DNA of 64,000 nt, taken from the NCBI GenBank assembly GCA_017960525.1, contig JAGCZA010000107.1:18139-82138 (forward strand), read 5' to 3'. Shown piece after piece: positions 45,033 to 54,136 of this stretch. The notes beneath the pieces were generated by a model. That model worked only from the letters and a program-made list of their open reading frames with translations. It was not told the DNA's origin and searched no databases. A program made the position numbers and the translations under genes. The stretch comes from Prevotella sp. (lineage in GTDB: Bacteria > Bacteroidota > Bacteroidia > Bacteroidales > Bacteroidaceae). How positions within the stretch are numbered: the stretch's first letter is position 1; every line of letters begins with the position of its first letter.

Positions 45033-45629
45033 ATGACACACCAAGAGCCCAAAGTGGCCATTATCGACCCCAACACGCTGGCAACACTGGGGCTGCGGCA
45101 GTTGCTACAGGGAGTGATGCCTATGCTCACCATAGACACCTTCGGCAGTATGGCGGAGTTAACAGCCAACCACCCGGAACAGTACATCCATTACTTCGTG
45201 GCGATGAACATCGTGCTCGAAAACCGCGCCTTCTTCCTGCAAAACAGGCGGAAGACCATCGTGCTTACGCTCTCGCTCGACAGTAGCAAACAACTATCAG
45301 AATTCCATTGCGTCTGCATCAACGTGCCTGAAAAGGAACTGGTACGCTCGATGCTGGCCCTGCTGCAAATGGGGCATCACGGCGGGAACGCTATGCAGCC
45401 AGTGGCTGGCAGACAGCAGCAGAAGGTACTCTCCGACCGTGAGGCCGAGGTGATGACGCTCATCGTGCAGGGTCTCATCAACAAGGAGATTGCCGACCGC
45501 CTGTGCATCAGCCTCTCCACCGTGGTCACCCACCGCAAGAATATTATGGAGAAACTGGGCATCAGGAGTGTTTCGGCACTCACCATCTACGCCGTGATGA
45601 ACGGCTATGTGGACATCAACAAGATATAA
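45033..45629 (+). CDS. LuxR-type regulator with atypical receiver-like domain
   Basis: The 198-residue protein ends in a clear LuxR/NarL helix-turn-helix ('LSDREAEVMTLIVQGLINKE', 'LCISLSTVVTHRKNIMEKLG'). The N-terminal 120 residues begin like a receiver ('KVAIIDPNTLATLGLRQLL') but the usual phospho-acceptor Asp position reads 'YFVAMNIVLENR', so phosphorylation control is doubtful. It sits 4 nt after the SGNH gene and 9 nt before serB. Confidence 0.85.
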   Translation: MTHQEPKVAIIDPNTLATLGLRQLLQGVMPMLTIDTFGSMAELTANHPEQYIHYFVAMNIVLENRAFFLQNRRKTIVLTLSLDSSKQLSEFHCVCINVPEKELVRSMLALLQMGHHGGNAMQPVAGRQQQKVLSDREAEVMTLIVQGLINKEIADRLCISLSTVVTHRKNIMEKLGIRSVSALTIYAVMNGYVDINKI

Positions 45630-45638
45630 CCAAGGAAT

Positions 45639-46880
45639 ATGGAACAGACCATCCGCGAAGAACAGATACTGGTACGCATCACCGGGCAGGACCGCCCGGG
45701 ACTGACGGCATCGATGATGGGCATTCTCGCCAAGTACGACGCACAAATACTGGACATCGGCCAGGCCGACATCCACAGCACCCTCTCGTTAGGCATCCTC
45801 ATCCGTATGGACGAGACCCACTCGGGCCAGGTGATGAAGGAACTGCTGTTCAAGGCCACCGAACTGGGCGTGAACATCGGTTTCTCGCCCATTAGCGACG
45901 ACGAATACGAGGAGTGGGTGGGCCATCAGGGCAAGAACCGCTACATCCTTATGGTGATGGGCCGACAGTTGGAGGCGCGACAGATAGAGGCCGCTACCCG
46001 TGTCATCGCCGATCAGGGCTTTAACATCGATGCCATCCGCCGTATGACGGGACGCAAGAGCATACGCAATCCGGCGAAGCACATCCGCGCCTGCATAGAA
46101 CTCTCGTTGCGCGGAGAGCCACGCGACCGCCAGGAACTGCAGTCGAGCCTGATGAAAATCTCCGCCGAGATGGAGATGGACTTCTCTTTCCAGCGCGACG
46201 ATATGTTCCGCCGTATGCGCCGTCTCATCTGCTTCGATATGGACTCGACACTCATCCAGACCGAGTGCATCGACGAACTGGCCGAGCGTGCCGGTGTGGG
46301 GGCCGAGGTGAGGGCCATCACCGAAAGCGCGATGCGTGGAGAAATCGACTTCAAGGAAAGTTTCACCCGCCGCGTCAGCCTGCTGAAGGGCCTCGACGTG
46401 AGCGTGATGCAGGACATTGCCGAACATCTGCCCATCACCGAGGGCGTGGACCGTCTGATGACTATCCTGAAGCGTTGCGGCTACAAGATTGCCATCCTCT
46501 CCGGTGGTTTCACCTATTTCGGCGAGCACTTGCAGCGGCGCTACGGCATCGACTACGTCTATGCCAACGAACTGGAAGTGGACGAAAACGGGAAACTGAC
46601 GGGACGCTACGTGGGAGAGATTGTGGACGGGCACCGCAAGGCCGAACTGCTGAAACTCATCGCCCAGGTGGAGAAGGTGAACCTGGCACAGACCATCGCC
46701 GTGGGCGACGGCGCCAACGACCTGCCTATGATTTCGGAAGCCGGCCTGGGCATCGCCTTCCACGCCAAGCCACGCGTGGTGGCCAACGCCAAGCAGAGCA
46801 TCAACACCATCGGACTCGACGGCGTGCTTTATTTCCTCGGCTTCAAGGACTCTTACCTTGGCGAGCAGGGAAAACTGTAG
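45639..46880 (+). CDS. serB: Phosphoserine phosphatase with N-terminal ACT domain
   Basis: The 413-residue enzyme makes serine from phosphoserine. An ACT-like region opens it ('LVRITGQDRPGLTASMMGIL'); the HAD domain has motif I 'CFDMDSTLIQTECIDELAER', motif II Ser in 'AILSGGFTYFGEHLQ' and motif III 'GDGANDLPMISEAGLGIAFH'. The N-terminal extension is longer than in E. coli SerB, as is usual in Bacteroidetes. Confidence 0.95.
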   Translation: MEQTIREEQILVRITGQDRPGLTASMMGILAKYDAQILDIGQADIHSTLSLGILIRMDETHSGQVMKELLFKATELGVNIGFSPISDDEYEEWVGHQGKNRYILMVMGRQLEARQIEAATRVIADQGFNIDAIRRMTGRKSIRNPAKHIRACIELSLRGEPRDRQELQSSLMKISAEMEMDFSFQRDDMFRRMRRLICFDMDSTLIQTECIDELAERAGVGAEVRAITESAMRGEIDFKESFTRRVSLLKGLDVSVMQDIAEHLPITEGVDRLMTILKRCGYKIAILSGGFTYFGEHLQRRYGIDYVYANELEVDENGKLTGRYVGEIVDGHRKAELLKLIAQVEKVNLAQTIAVGDGANDLPMISEAGLGIAFHAKPRVVANAKQSINTIGLDGVLYFLGFKDSYLGEQGKL

Positions 46881-46886
46881 AAAGTC

Positions 46887-47795
46887 TTACTTGATGTGCG
46901 ACAGGGCGGCAAAGAGACGCAAGTCGTCAGCGCTGAACTCATTGCTGACAATGGCATCGCCGCCAGGAACAAGACGAAGGAACAGACGGCACAGATAGGC
47001 CAGGAAACAGGCCGAAAAGTAGAGGGGGATGGCATCGTCGCCCTCGTCGGCAGTAGCCTGGTTCTGGTACTGCACCAGTCCGCTGAACACCGGGTGGCAG
47101 TGCATACTCAGATGGCTGTAGAGCAAAGCCATTTCGTCGTTGTGGAACAGATAGCGCCAAGCCAGACTGTACGACACGCGCCGCACGTCGTAACGGCCTC
47201 CACGGCGGAAGCACTCCAAGGCACCCGTACTGGCAGGTGTCTCTATGGCCGTCCACTCGTCAAGTTTCTGGGCACATTCACGCCCTATACGCGACTGCAG
47301 GATAGCCTTCCTCAACGCCCTCATTTCCTCAATTTCACCTTTCCGCTCCTCAGCATCGCCGGCAGGACTGAAGTCCAGTTGGCTTTTTTTGCTGTTCAAC
47401 TGCCAGTATTTCCAAACTATCTCCCGTTCTTCGTCGTTGTGCGGATGCTCGAAAAGGAAGAAGAACATAGCCAGATGTTCGTAAACTGAGCGCGTCAGCG
47501 TCATCGTCTTGAACTCCTCGTGAAGTTCGAAAGGCTGTCCCCTGAACTCATAGACCAACCCCTCGGTGGTCAACTTGTGGTTGCACAAGTGGGTGGACGT
47601 GGCCCGCTGCAGGAACGCGTGGGCAGTAGAAAGCCGCTCGTCGGCAGCCAGCAACTCCTGGCACTCCACCAGTGTGTGGCAGATGACGTAAGTGGCTATC
47701 TTCAGCGACAGCGCCGAGCGGTCGATGGCCGTCTGCGTGCGCTGACGCGGAGACAAATTCTCGTCGAAAGGACTTTTATATTGATTACTTTTCAC
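46887..47795 (-). CDS. Hypothetical protein, DUF5677-like
   Basis: The 302-residue helical protein has no signal peptide. Features include 'ATYVICHTLVECQELLAADE', 'VYEHLAMFFFLFEHP' and a late 'LYSHLSMHCHPVFSGLVQYQ' that resembles DUF5677-type helical proteins of unknown function. The start codon appears to be GTG at 47795, inside a degenerate AGTGAAAAGT repeat, 10 nt after mnmA, with which it is likely cotranscribed. It converges on serB. Confidence 0.6.
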   Translation of the reverse strand: MKSNQYKSPFDENLSPRQRTQTAIDRSALSLKIATYVICHTLVECQELLAADERLSTAHAFLQRATSTHLCNHKLTTEGLVYEFRGQPFELHEEFKTMTLTRSVYEHLAMFFFLFEHPHNDEEREIVWKYWQLNSKKSQLDFSPAGDAEERKGEIEEMRALRKAILQSRIGRECAQKLDEWTAIETPASTGALECFRRGGRYDVRRVSYSLAWRYLFHNDEMALLYSHLSMHCHPVFSGLVQYQNQATADEGDDAIPLYFSACFLAYLCRLFLRLVPGGDAIVSNEFSADDLRLFAALSHIK

Positions 47796-47858
47796 TTCTC
47801 TCTATTCACTTTTCACTCTTCACTAGCGAAGCGCTTTCACTTTTAACTAGCGAAGCGC
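47783..47858. repeat. Degenerate AGTGAAAAGTGA repeats plus a 13-bp direct repeat
   Basis: On the minus strand several AGTGAAAAGT/AGTGAAGAGT units span the mnmA stop and the start of the next gene. ACTAGCGAAGCGC is repeated exactly at 47822-47834 and 47846-47858 and encodes the mnmA C-terminal tail. Related units occur at 51066-51153. Confidence 0.8.
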
Positions 47859-48915
47859 CTATTTCCCCAGAACCGTAGCAACGGTGGTGCCGTTCGTCAT
47901 AGACTACACAGAACTGGCCTGGCGCCACACCGTGGATGGGTTGTGAGGAGCGCACGGTAAAACTGCCGTCGCCAGTTGGAACAAGGGTGGCCGTGTGAAA
48001 CTCCGGCGTATGCCGTATCTTGAACGTCACGTTGGCGGGCGGCATAACACCGTTAATGCTGTGGAAGCCGATGATGGGAAACGTCTGCGTATAGGCCGTA
48101 GAGGGGTCGTAGCCGTTGGCCACATAAAGGACGTTCTGCTCCACGTCTTTCTTCACTATGAACCACGGGCCTCCACCCAGTCCCAGTCCCTTGCGCTGGC
48201 CTATGGTGTAGAACCAGTGACCACGGTGACAGCCAATGCAGCGGCCCGTGGCCAGTTCCACCACATCGCCCTCCTGCTCGCCCACGTAGCGGCGGATGTA
48301 CTCGCGGTAGTCTATCTTGCCCAGGAAGCAAATGCCCTGCGAGTCGCGGCGGCGGGCGTTCACCAGATGTTCACGCTCTGCCATCTGGCGTACCTCCTCC
48401 TTCATATAGCCCCCTATCGGAAAGAGTGCTTTGGAGAGTTGCCAACCGTAGAGTTGCGCCAAGAAGTCGGTCTGGTCTTTCACGGGGTCAGGACTGGTAC
48501 ACAGCCACTTGCGCCCGTCGGCATCGGTTTCCGTCTGGGCATAATGGCCGGTGGCAATGAGGTCGTAGTCGCTGCCCCGCTTCTCGTGGAAGGCCCCGAA
48601 CTTGATGAGGCGGTTGCACATCACGTCGGGGTTGGGCGTCAGACCGGCCTTCACTTTCTCCATCGTATAGGCCGTCACCTGGCTCCAGTACTCCTCGTGG
48701 CAGTCGACCACCTCCAGCGGACAGCCGTAGCGGCGGGCCACGGCAGTCGCCATCTCCACATCCTCCTCCATAGAGCAGTCCCAGCCCTCCTTTTCCTCTG
48801 GGCCTATCTTAATGTAGAAGCAGTCGGGGCGGTGGCCTTGGCGCACCAGTTCGGCCAGGGCCACCGCACTGTCAACGCCGCCAGAGAGCAGCAGTGCAAT
48901 ATGTTTGTCTTCCAT
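47806..48915 (-). CDS. mnmA: tRNA 2-thiouridine(34) synthase MnmA
   Basis: The 369-residue enzyme thiolates U34 of Lys, Glu and Gln tRNAs. The PP-loop reads 'ALLLSGGVDSAVALAEL'; catalytic Cys motifs are 'NPDVMCNRLIKFGAF' and 'GICFLGKIDYREYIR'. The C-terminal end '..SLVKSESASLVKSEK' is repeat-derived and not part of the conserved fold. Confidence 0.95.
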   Translation of the reverse strand: MEDKHIALLLSGGVDSAVALAELVRQGHRPDCFYIKIGPEEKEGWDCSMEEDVEMATAVARRYGCPLEVVDCHEEYWSQVTAYTMEKVKAGLTPNPDVMCNRLIKFGAFHEKRGSDYDLIATGHYAQTETDADGRKWLCTSPDPVKDQTDFLAQLYGWQLSKALFPIGGYMKEEVRQMAEREHLVNARRRDSQGICFLGKIDYREYIRRYVGEQEGDVVELATGRCIGCHRGHWFYTIGQRKGLGLGGGPWFIVKKDVEQNVLYVANGYDPSTAYTQTFPIIGFHSINGVMPPANVTFKIRHTPEFHTATLVPTGDGSFTVRSSQPIHGVAPGQFCVVYDERHHRCYGSGEIGASLVKSESASLVKSEK

Positions 48916-48944
48916 TATTGCAAGTTTATTACCGATTTTTGTTG

Positions 48945-48976
48945 CAAATATACGCTATTCAGATGAACTGGGCAAG
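48945..48976 (-). promoter_or_regulatory. Promoter for mnmA
   Basis: Minus-strand -7 box TATATTTG (48945-48952) with a CTTG element about 20 nt upstream, 30 nt before the start codon. Confidence 0.6.
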
Positions 48977-48991
48977 AAAACGTAAGAAAAA

Positions 48992-49023
48992 TTTGGGTAA
49001 ACAGCGGAAAATGGCTAACTTTG
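48992..49023 (+). promoter_or_regulatory. Promoter for leuCD
   Basis: TTTG (48992-48995), 20-nt spacer, TAACTTTG (49016-49023), 27 nt before the leuC ATG. Confidence 0.75.
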
Positions 49024-49050
49024 CGGCAAAATAGTTTAAAGCAAAGACAG

Positions 49051-50430
49051 ATGAACACACTTTTCGACAAAATTTGGGATGCGCACGTGGTTCAGAATAT
49101 CCCCGACGGCCCCACGCAACTTTATATAGACCGGCTTTATTGCCACGAAGTGACGTCGCCGCAGGCCTTCGACGGGATGCGGGCGCGTGGGCTGCAGTGC
49201 TTCCGTCCTGAAAGGATTGTCTGTATGCCCGACCACAACACGCCGACGCACGACCAGGACAAGCCGATTGAAGACCCCGTGTCGCGCCATCAGGTGGAGA
49301 CTCTGGCGAAGAACGCTACAGAGTTCGGGCTGAAGCACTTCGGGATGTTCTCGAAAGACAACGGCATCATCCACGTGGTGGGGCCTGAGAAAGGTCTTTC
49401 GCTGCCGGGTATGACCATCGTCTGCGGCGACAGCCACACATCTACACACGGTGCGATGGGCGCCGTGGCCTTCGGCATCGGCACGAGCGAGGTTGAGATG
49501 GTGATGGCCTCGCAATGCATCCTCCAGCAGAAGCCGAAGTCAATGCGCATCAGCATCAACGGCCAGTTGGGCAAGGGTGTGACGGCAAAGGACGTGGCCC
49601 TTTACCTGATGGCAAAACTGACGACGAGCGGTGCCACGGGCTATTTCGTGGAATATGCGGGCGAGGCCGTCAGGGCAATGTCGATGGAGAGCCGCCTGAC
49701 ACTCTGCAATTTGTCGATAGAAATGGGTGCACGCGGTGGTTTCATCGCGCCGGACGAGACGACCTTCGCCTATATCAAGGGCCGCGAGTATGCACCGAAG
49801 GGTGAGGCTTGGGAAAAGGCCGTCAACTACTGGCGCACACTGCGGAGCGGCGATGATGCCGTGTTCGACCGCGAACTGTCCTTCGATGCCGCCGACATAG
49901 AGCCACGCATCACCTACGGCACGAACCCCGGGATGGGCATCGGCATCACGGAGTGCATACCAGAAGGAGGGAGCCGCGCTCTACAGTATATGGGATTTGA
50001 GTCTGGACAGAAGTTGTTGGGTACCAAGGTAGACTACGTATTCTTGGGAGCCTGCACGAATGGACGGATTGAGGATTTCCGTGCCTTTGCCAGCATCGTG
50101 AAAGGACGGAAGAAATCCGAGGGCGTGGTGGCCTGGCTGGTGCCTGGCTCCTGGGCTGTGGACAAGCAGATACGTGAGGAAGGGCTGGACTCCGTGCTGG
50201 AGGCCGCCGGATTTGAGATACGACAGCCCGGATGCTCCGCCTGTCTAGCTATGAACGACGACAAGGTCCCCGCCGGCAAACTCTGCCTCTCGACGAGCAA
50301 CCGAAACTTTGAGGGCCGACAAGGACCTGGCTCGCGCACCATCCTCTGCTCGCCACTCACCGCTGCCGCTGCCGCCGTAACAGGAGTCATCACCGACCCC
50401 CGCCTTTTACAGACAAACGAACTTGTTTAG
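49051..50430 (+). CDS. leuC: 3-isopropylmalate dehydratase large subunit
   Basis: The 459-residue aconitase-family subunit works with LeuD in leucine biosynthesis. The Fe-S ligands are in '[13 protein letters not shown]' and '[17 protein letters not shown]'; '[20 protein letters not shown]' is diagnostic. I chose ATG 49051; an upstream TTG in frame at 49021 overlaps the promoter. Confidence 0.96.
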   Translation: MNTLFDKIWDAHVVQNIPDGPTQLYIDRLYCHEVTSPQAFDGMRARGLQCFRPERIVCMPDHNTPTHDQDKPIEDPVSRHQVETLAKNATEFGLKHFGMFSKDNGIIHVVGPEKGLSLPGMTIVCGDSHTSTHGAMGAVAFGIGTSEVEMVMASQCILQQKPKSMRISINGQLGKGVTAKDVALYLMAKLTTSGATGYFVEYAGEAVRAMSMESRLTLCNLSIEMGARGGFIAPDETTFAYIKGREYAPKGEAWEKAVNYWRTLRSGDDAVFDRELSFDAADIEPRITYGTNPGMGIGITECIPEGGSRALQYMGFESGQKLLGTKVDYVFLGACTNGRIEDFRAFASIVKGRKKSEGVVAWLVPGSWAVDKQIREEGLDSVLEAAGFEIRQPGCSACLAMNDDKVPAGKLCLSTSNRNFEGRQGPGSRTILCSPLTAAAAAVTGVITDPRLLQTNELV

Positions 50431-50491
50431 ACAGAATAGCAAACGAACAAAAAAATGTTAGTATGTTAGTATGTCTTTAAAAATAGATAGT

Positions 50492-51091
50492 ATGTCAAAA
50501 CAGAAATTTAATATCATTGTGTCGCCCTGCGTGCCGCTGCCATTGGAGAACGTGGACACCGACCAGATTATCCCTGCGCGTTTCCTGAAAGCCACCGACA
50601 AGGAGGGCTTTGGCGACAACCTGTTCCGCGACTGGCGCTACGACAAGCAGGGCCAGCCAGTAAAGGACTTTGTCCTCAACGACCCGCGCTACAAGGACGC
50701 CGTGGTGCTCGTGGCGGGTCGTAATTTCGGCTCTGGCAGCAGCCGTGAGCATGCTGCCTGGGCCATCGCCGGCTATGGCTTCCGCGTGGTGGTCAGCAGT
50801 TTCTTTGCCGACATCCACAAGCAGAATGAGTTGAACAACTTCGTGCTACCCGTACAGGTGAGCGAGCCGTTCCTGCAGGAACTGTTCCAGAGCATCGCCG
50901 CCGACGCGCAGACCAAGGTCGAGGTGAATCTCCCGGAGCAGACTATCACCAACCTCGCTACCGGCCACTCGGAGCACTTCGACATCAATGCCTATAAAAA
51001 GCACTGCCTGATGGAAGGTCTCGACGACATTGACTTCCTCGTGGCAAACCAAGCCAAAACCGAAGCGTGGGAAGCGAAGAGTGGGAAGTGA
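50492..51091 (+). CDS. leuD: 3-isopropylmalate dehydratase small subunit
   Basis: The 199-residue partner of LeuC has 'PLENVDTDQIIPARFLK' and the swivel-domain 'GRNFGSGSSREHAAWAI'. ATG 50492 gives 'MSKQKFNIIVS', matching relatives; ATG 50471 in frame would add seven residues. The last codons (KSGK) and the stop lie in the AGTGAAAAGTGA repeat. Confidence 0.95.
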   Translation: MSKQKFNIIVSPCVPLPLENVDTDQIIPARFLKATDKEGFGDNLFRDWRYDKQGQPVKDFVLNDPRYKDAVVLVAGRNFGSGSSREHAAWAIAGYGFRVVVSSFFADIHKQNELNNFVLPVQVSEPFLQELFQSIAADAQTKVEVNLPEQTITNLATGHSEHFDINAYKKHCLMEGLDDIDFLVANQAKTEAWEAKSGK

Positions 51092-51153
51092 AAAGTGAAG
51101 AGTGAAAAGTTAAAAGTGAAAAGTGATGAGTGAACAGTGATGAGTGAAGAGTG
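51066..51153. repeat. Degenerate AGTGAAAAGTGA repeat array
   Basis: About eight 10-bp units of the type AGTGAAAAGT/AGTGATGAGT run from the end of leuD to the MATE start codon. Same family as the mnmA junction. Confidence 0.8.
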
Positions 51154-52551
51154 ATGGGAAAAGACCTGCTCTCATATATTCGCAATGGGAAGACGATGAC
51201 GCGGCAAGAAAAGTTGCGGCTCATCGTCGAATTGTCTATTCCCAGCATCTTAGCGCAACTGTCGGCCACGGTTATGTTCATCATCGACGCGGCTATGGTG
51301 GGCCACCTGGGCGAGAAGGCCACGGCGGCCATCGGACTTGTGGAGACCACCACGTGGCTGATGGGCGGTCTGGGGTCGGCGGTGAATATGGGCTTTTCCG
51401 TGCAAGTGGCCCACTTCATTGGGGCCAACGACTTCGAGTCGGCGCGGCGCGTACTGCGCCAGTCGCTGGTGTGCTCGACACTATGGAGCCTGATGCTGTC
51501 GCTGACGGGCATCGCCATCCACAGTTACTTGCCCTACTGGTTAGGCGGCTCTGCCGACATCGCCCACGACGCTTCACTCTACTTTGTGCTGATAGGCATC
51601 TGCGGCATCTTCTTCCAGATGGAGGGCCTGGCCGGCTCGATGCTGAAGTGCAGCGGCAATATGAAGATTCCTTCGGCCCTCAACATCCTGATGTGCGTGA
51701 TGGATGTCGTCTTCAACTATCTATTCATCTACACATTCGGCCTGGGGGTGATGGGAGCCGCTTTGGGCACGGGCGCCGCCATGTTTGTCACGGCTGTGCT
51801 GATGCTCTGGTTCCTGCTATGGCGCAGCGACATATTAGGCATCTTCAAACTCAAGAAACCAGACGGCGAGCACCTGGAGTGGTACGTGCCCAAGTCCGAC
51901 GTGGTGGGCACCGCCTTCAAGATAGGCGCGCCGATGGGCCTACAGCACGTACTGATGGGCAGCGCCCAAATAGTGAGCACTATCATCGTGGCGCCGTTGG
52001 GCACCGTGGCTATAGCAGCCAACTCGCTGGCCATTACCGTGGAGAGCCTGTGCTATATGCCGGGTTACGGCATCGCCGAGGCCGCCACCACGCTCGTTGG
52101 CCAGGGCATCGGCGCCGGACAACGTCTGCTGACACGCTCGCTGGCCTATATGTCGGTGGGGCTGGGCATTGCCGTGATGACCGTTATGGGCGTACTGATG
52201 GGCGTGTTCGCGCCAGAGTTGATGTCGCTGATGTCGCCGGTGGAGAACATCGTAGCCGAAGGCGCCCAGGCCCTGCGCATCGAGGCGTGGGCAGAACCTA
52301 TGTTTGCGGCAGCCATCGTGTGCAACGGCGTGTTCATAGGCGCTGGCGACACGCTGAAGCCCGCCATTATGAGTCTGGCTTCGATGTGGGGCGTGCGCCT
52401 GACGCTGGCTGCCTGGCTGGCCCGTGACTACGGCCTGCGCGGCGTGTGGACGGCTATGGCCACCGAACTCACCTTCCGCGGCCTCATCTTCCTGGCCCGT
52501 CTGTGGAAAGGCAACTGGAACAAACGACTGATTCAAACTACAAAGCCATGA
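51154..52551 (+). CDS. MATE family efflux transporter
   Basis: The 465-residue, 12-helix membrane protein has the MATE pattern: 'ELSIPSILAQLSATVMFIID' early, 'GLVETTTWLMGGLGSAVNMG', and a second-half repeat 'KIGAPMGLQHVLMGSAQIVS'. It exports drugs or metabolites with Na+ or H+. The start is the ATG inside the repeat array; a GTG lies one codon upstream. Its stop overlaps the next start. Confidence 0.92.
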   Translation: MGKDLLSYIRNGKTMTRQEKLRLIVELSIPSILAQLSATVMFIIDAAMVGHLGEKATAAIGLVETTTWLMGGLGSAVNMGFSVQVAHFIGANDFESARRVLRQSLVCSTLWSLMLSLTGIAIHSYLPYWLGGSADIAHDASLYFVLIGICGIFFQMEGLAGSMLKCSGNMKIPSALNILMCVMDVVFNYLFIYTFGLGVMGAALGTGAAMFVTAVLMLWFLLWRSDILGIFKLKKPDGEHLEWYVPKSDVVGTAFKIGAPMGLQHVLMGSAQIVSTIIVAPLGTVAIAANSLAITVESLCYMPGYGIAEAATTLVGQGIGAGQRLLTRSLAYMSVGLGIAVMTVMGVLMGVFAPELMSLMSPVENIVAEGAQALRIEAWAEPMFAAAIVCNGVFIGAGDTLKPAIMSLASMWGVRLTLAAWLARDYGLRGVWTAMATELTFRGLIFLARLWKGNWNKRLIQTTKP

Positions 52552-54107
52552 CAAACTATATGCAACCTCTGGACTGGCTCATCCTGGCCGTCTATTTTGC
52601 CATCCTCATAGCCATCGGCCTCTGGGCCAGCAGCAAGCGGAAGAAGGAGGGTTCGCTCTTCCTGGCCGAGCGCTCGCTGCGCTGGCACCACATCGGCTTC
52701 TCCATGTGGGGCACCAACGTGGGGCCGTCGATGCTTATCGCCTCGGCCAGCGCCGGTTTCACTACTGGCATCGTGTCGGGCAACTATGCCTGGTACGCCT
52801 TTGTGTTCATCGCTATGCTGGCCTTCGTCTTCGCCCCGCGCTACTTGGGGGCAAAAGTGCACACACTGCCCGAGTTTATGGGTCTGCGCTTCGGCCAGTC
52901 GACACGCAACATCCTGGCGTGGTACACCATTGTGACCATCATCATCTCGTGGCTGTCGCTGACGCTCTTCGCCGGCGGCATCCTCATCCGTCAGGTCTTC
53001 GACATACCGATGTGGGCATCGGCGCTGGTGCTGCTGGCCATCTCGGCCTTCTTCACCATGTTGGGCGGACTGAAGGCCGTGGCCTACACCAACGTCTACC
53101 AGATGGTGCTGCTCATCGCCGTATCGGTGGTGCTGACCATCGTAGGCATCAGCCACGTGGGCGGCATTGGCGCACTGGCCGACAAGGTGCCCGCCGACTA
53201 CTGGGTGCTCTTCAAACCGAACAGCGACGAGGCCTTCCCCTGGCTGCCCATCGTTCTGGGCTATCCCGTGATGGGCGTGTGGTTCTGGTGCACCGACCAG
53301 TCGATGGTGCAGCCCGTGCTGGCCGCCAGGAATCTGAGGGAAGGCCAGTTGGGCACCAACTTCACCGGCTGGCTGAAGATACTGGACGTGCCCCTGTACA
53401 TCCTGCCCGGCGTCATCTGCTTCGCCCTCTTCCCCACGCTGGAGAACCCCGACGAGGCTTATCTGACAATGGTCGAAAACCTCTTCCCCGTGGGTATGGT
53501 GGGACTGGTGTTCGCCGTGCTGACGGCCTGTCTGGTGTCTACCATCGGCTCGGCGCTCAATGCCCTGAGCACTGTCTTCACGATGGACATCTACGTAAAG
53601 CGTTTCCGCCCCGACGCCTCGCAGCGGCGCATTAACTACGTAGGCCGTATGGTCACCGTCTGCGGCGCACTCATCGCAATCGTGCTCACCGTGGCCATCG
53701 ACTCCATCAAGGGTCTCAACCTGTTCAACGTGTTCCAGAGTGTGCTCGGCTTCATCGCCCCACCGATGACAGCCGTCTTCCTGCTCGGCGTGTTCTGGTC
53801 GAAAGCCACCACGCGGGCGGCCAACCTGGCACTGACGGTGGGCACGGCCTTCTGCCTGACAATAGGCGTGCTCTACCTGTGGCCGCCGCAATGGCTGCAA
53901 CTGCCGTGGCCGCACTTTATGATGCTGTCGTTCCTGCTCTGCGCCGCCCTGACAGTGATGATGGGCGTGGTGTCGGTCGTATGGCCGGAGCAGGCGGGTA
54001 AGACGCAACTGGCACAGTTGCCCCCGCATAAGCCCACGGCCTTAGTGGTAGGACTGTGGACGGCCTTGGCAATAGTGATGGTGGGGCTGTACCTCTACTT
54101 CAACTAA
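52548..54107 (+). CDS. Sodium:solute symporter (SSS family)
   Basis: The 519-residue protein begins at ATG 52548, overlapping the MATE stop by 4 nt. Typical SSS features: 'LDWLILAVYFAILIAIGLWA', 'RSLRWHHIGFSMWGTNVGPS', 'ARYLGAK'-like helix 3 region and 'MVQPVLAARNLREGQLGTNF', seen in SGLT-like sugar transporters of Bacteroidetes. A sugar substrate is likely but not provable here. Confidence 0.92.
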   Translation: MTNYMQPLDWLILAVYFAILIAIGLWASSKRKKEGSLFLAERSLRWHHIGFSMWGTNVGPSMLIASASAGFTTGIVSGNYAWYAFVFIAMLAFVFAPRYLGAKVHTLPEFMGLRFGQSTRNILAWYTIVTIIISWLSLTLFAGGILIRQVFDIPMWASALVLLAISAFFTMLGGLKAVAYTNVYQMVLLIAVSVVLTIVGISHVGGIGALADKVPADYWVLFKPNSDEAFPWLPIVLGYPVMGVWFWCTDQSMVQPVLAARNLREGQLGTNFTGWLKILDVPLYILPGVICFALFPTLENPDEAYLTMVENLFPVGMVGLVFAVLTACLVSTIGSALNALSTVFTMDIYVKRFRPDASQRRINYVGRMVTVCGALIAIVLTVAIDSIKGLNLFNVFQSVLGFIAPPMTAVFLLGVFWSKATTRAANLALTVGTAFCLTIGVLYLWPPQWLQLPWPHFMMLSFLLCAALTVMMGVVSVVWPEQAGKTQLAQLPPHKPTALVVGLWTALAIVMVGLYLYFN

Positions 54108-54136
54108 GTAACTAACCTAAAAAAAAGATAAAAACC

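Noticed and set aside
52533-54029. 498-codon minus-strand frame opposite the symporter
   Set aside because: His/Gln/Gly-rich antisense of a clear SSS transporter.
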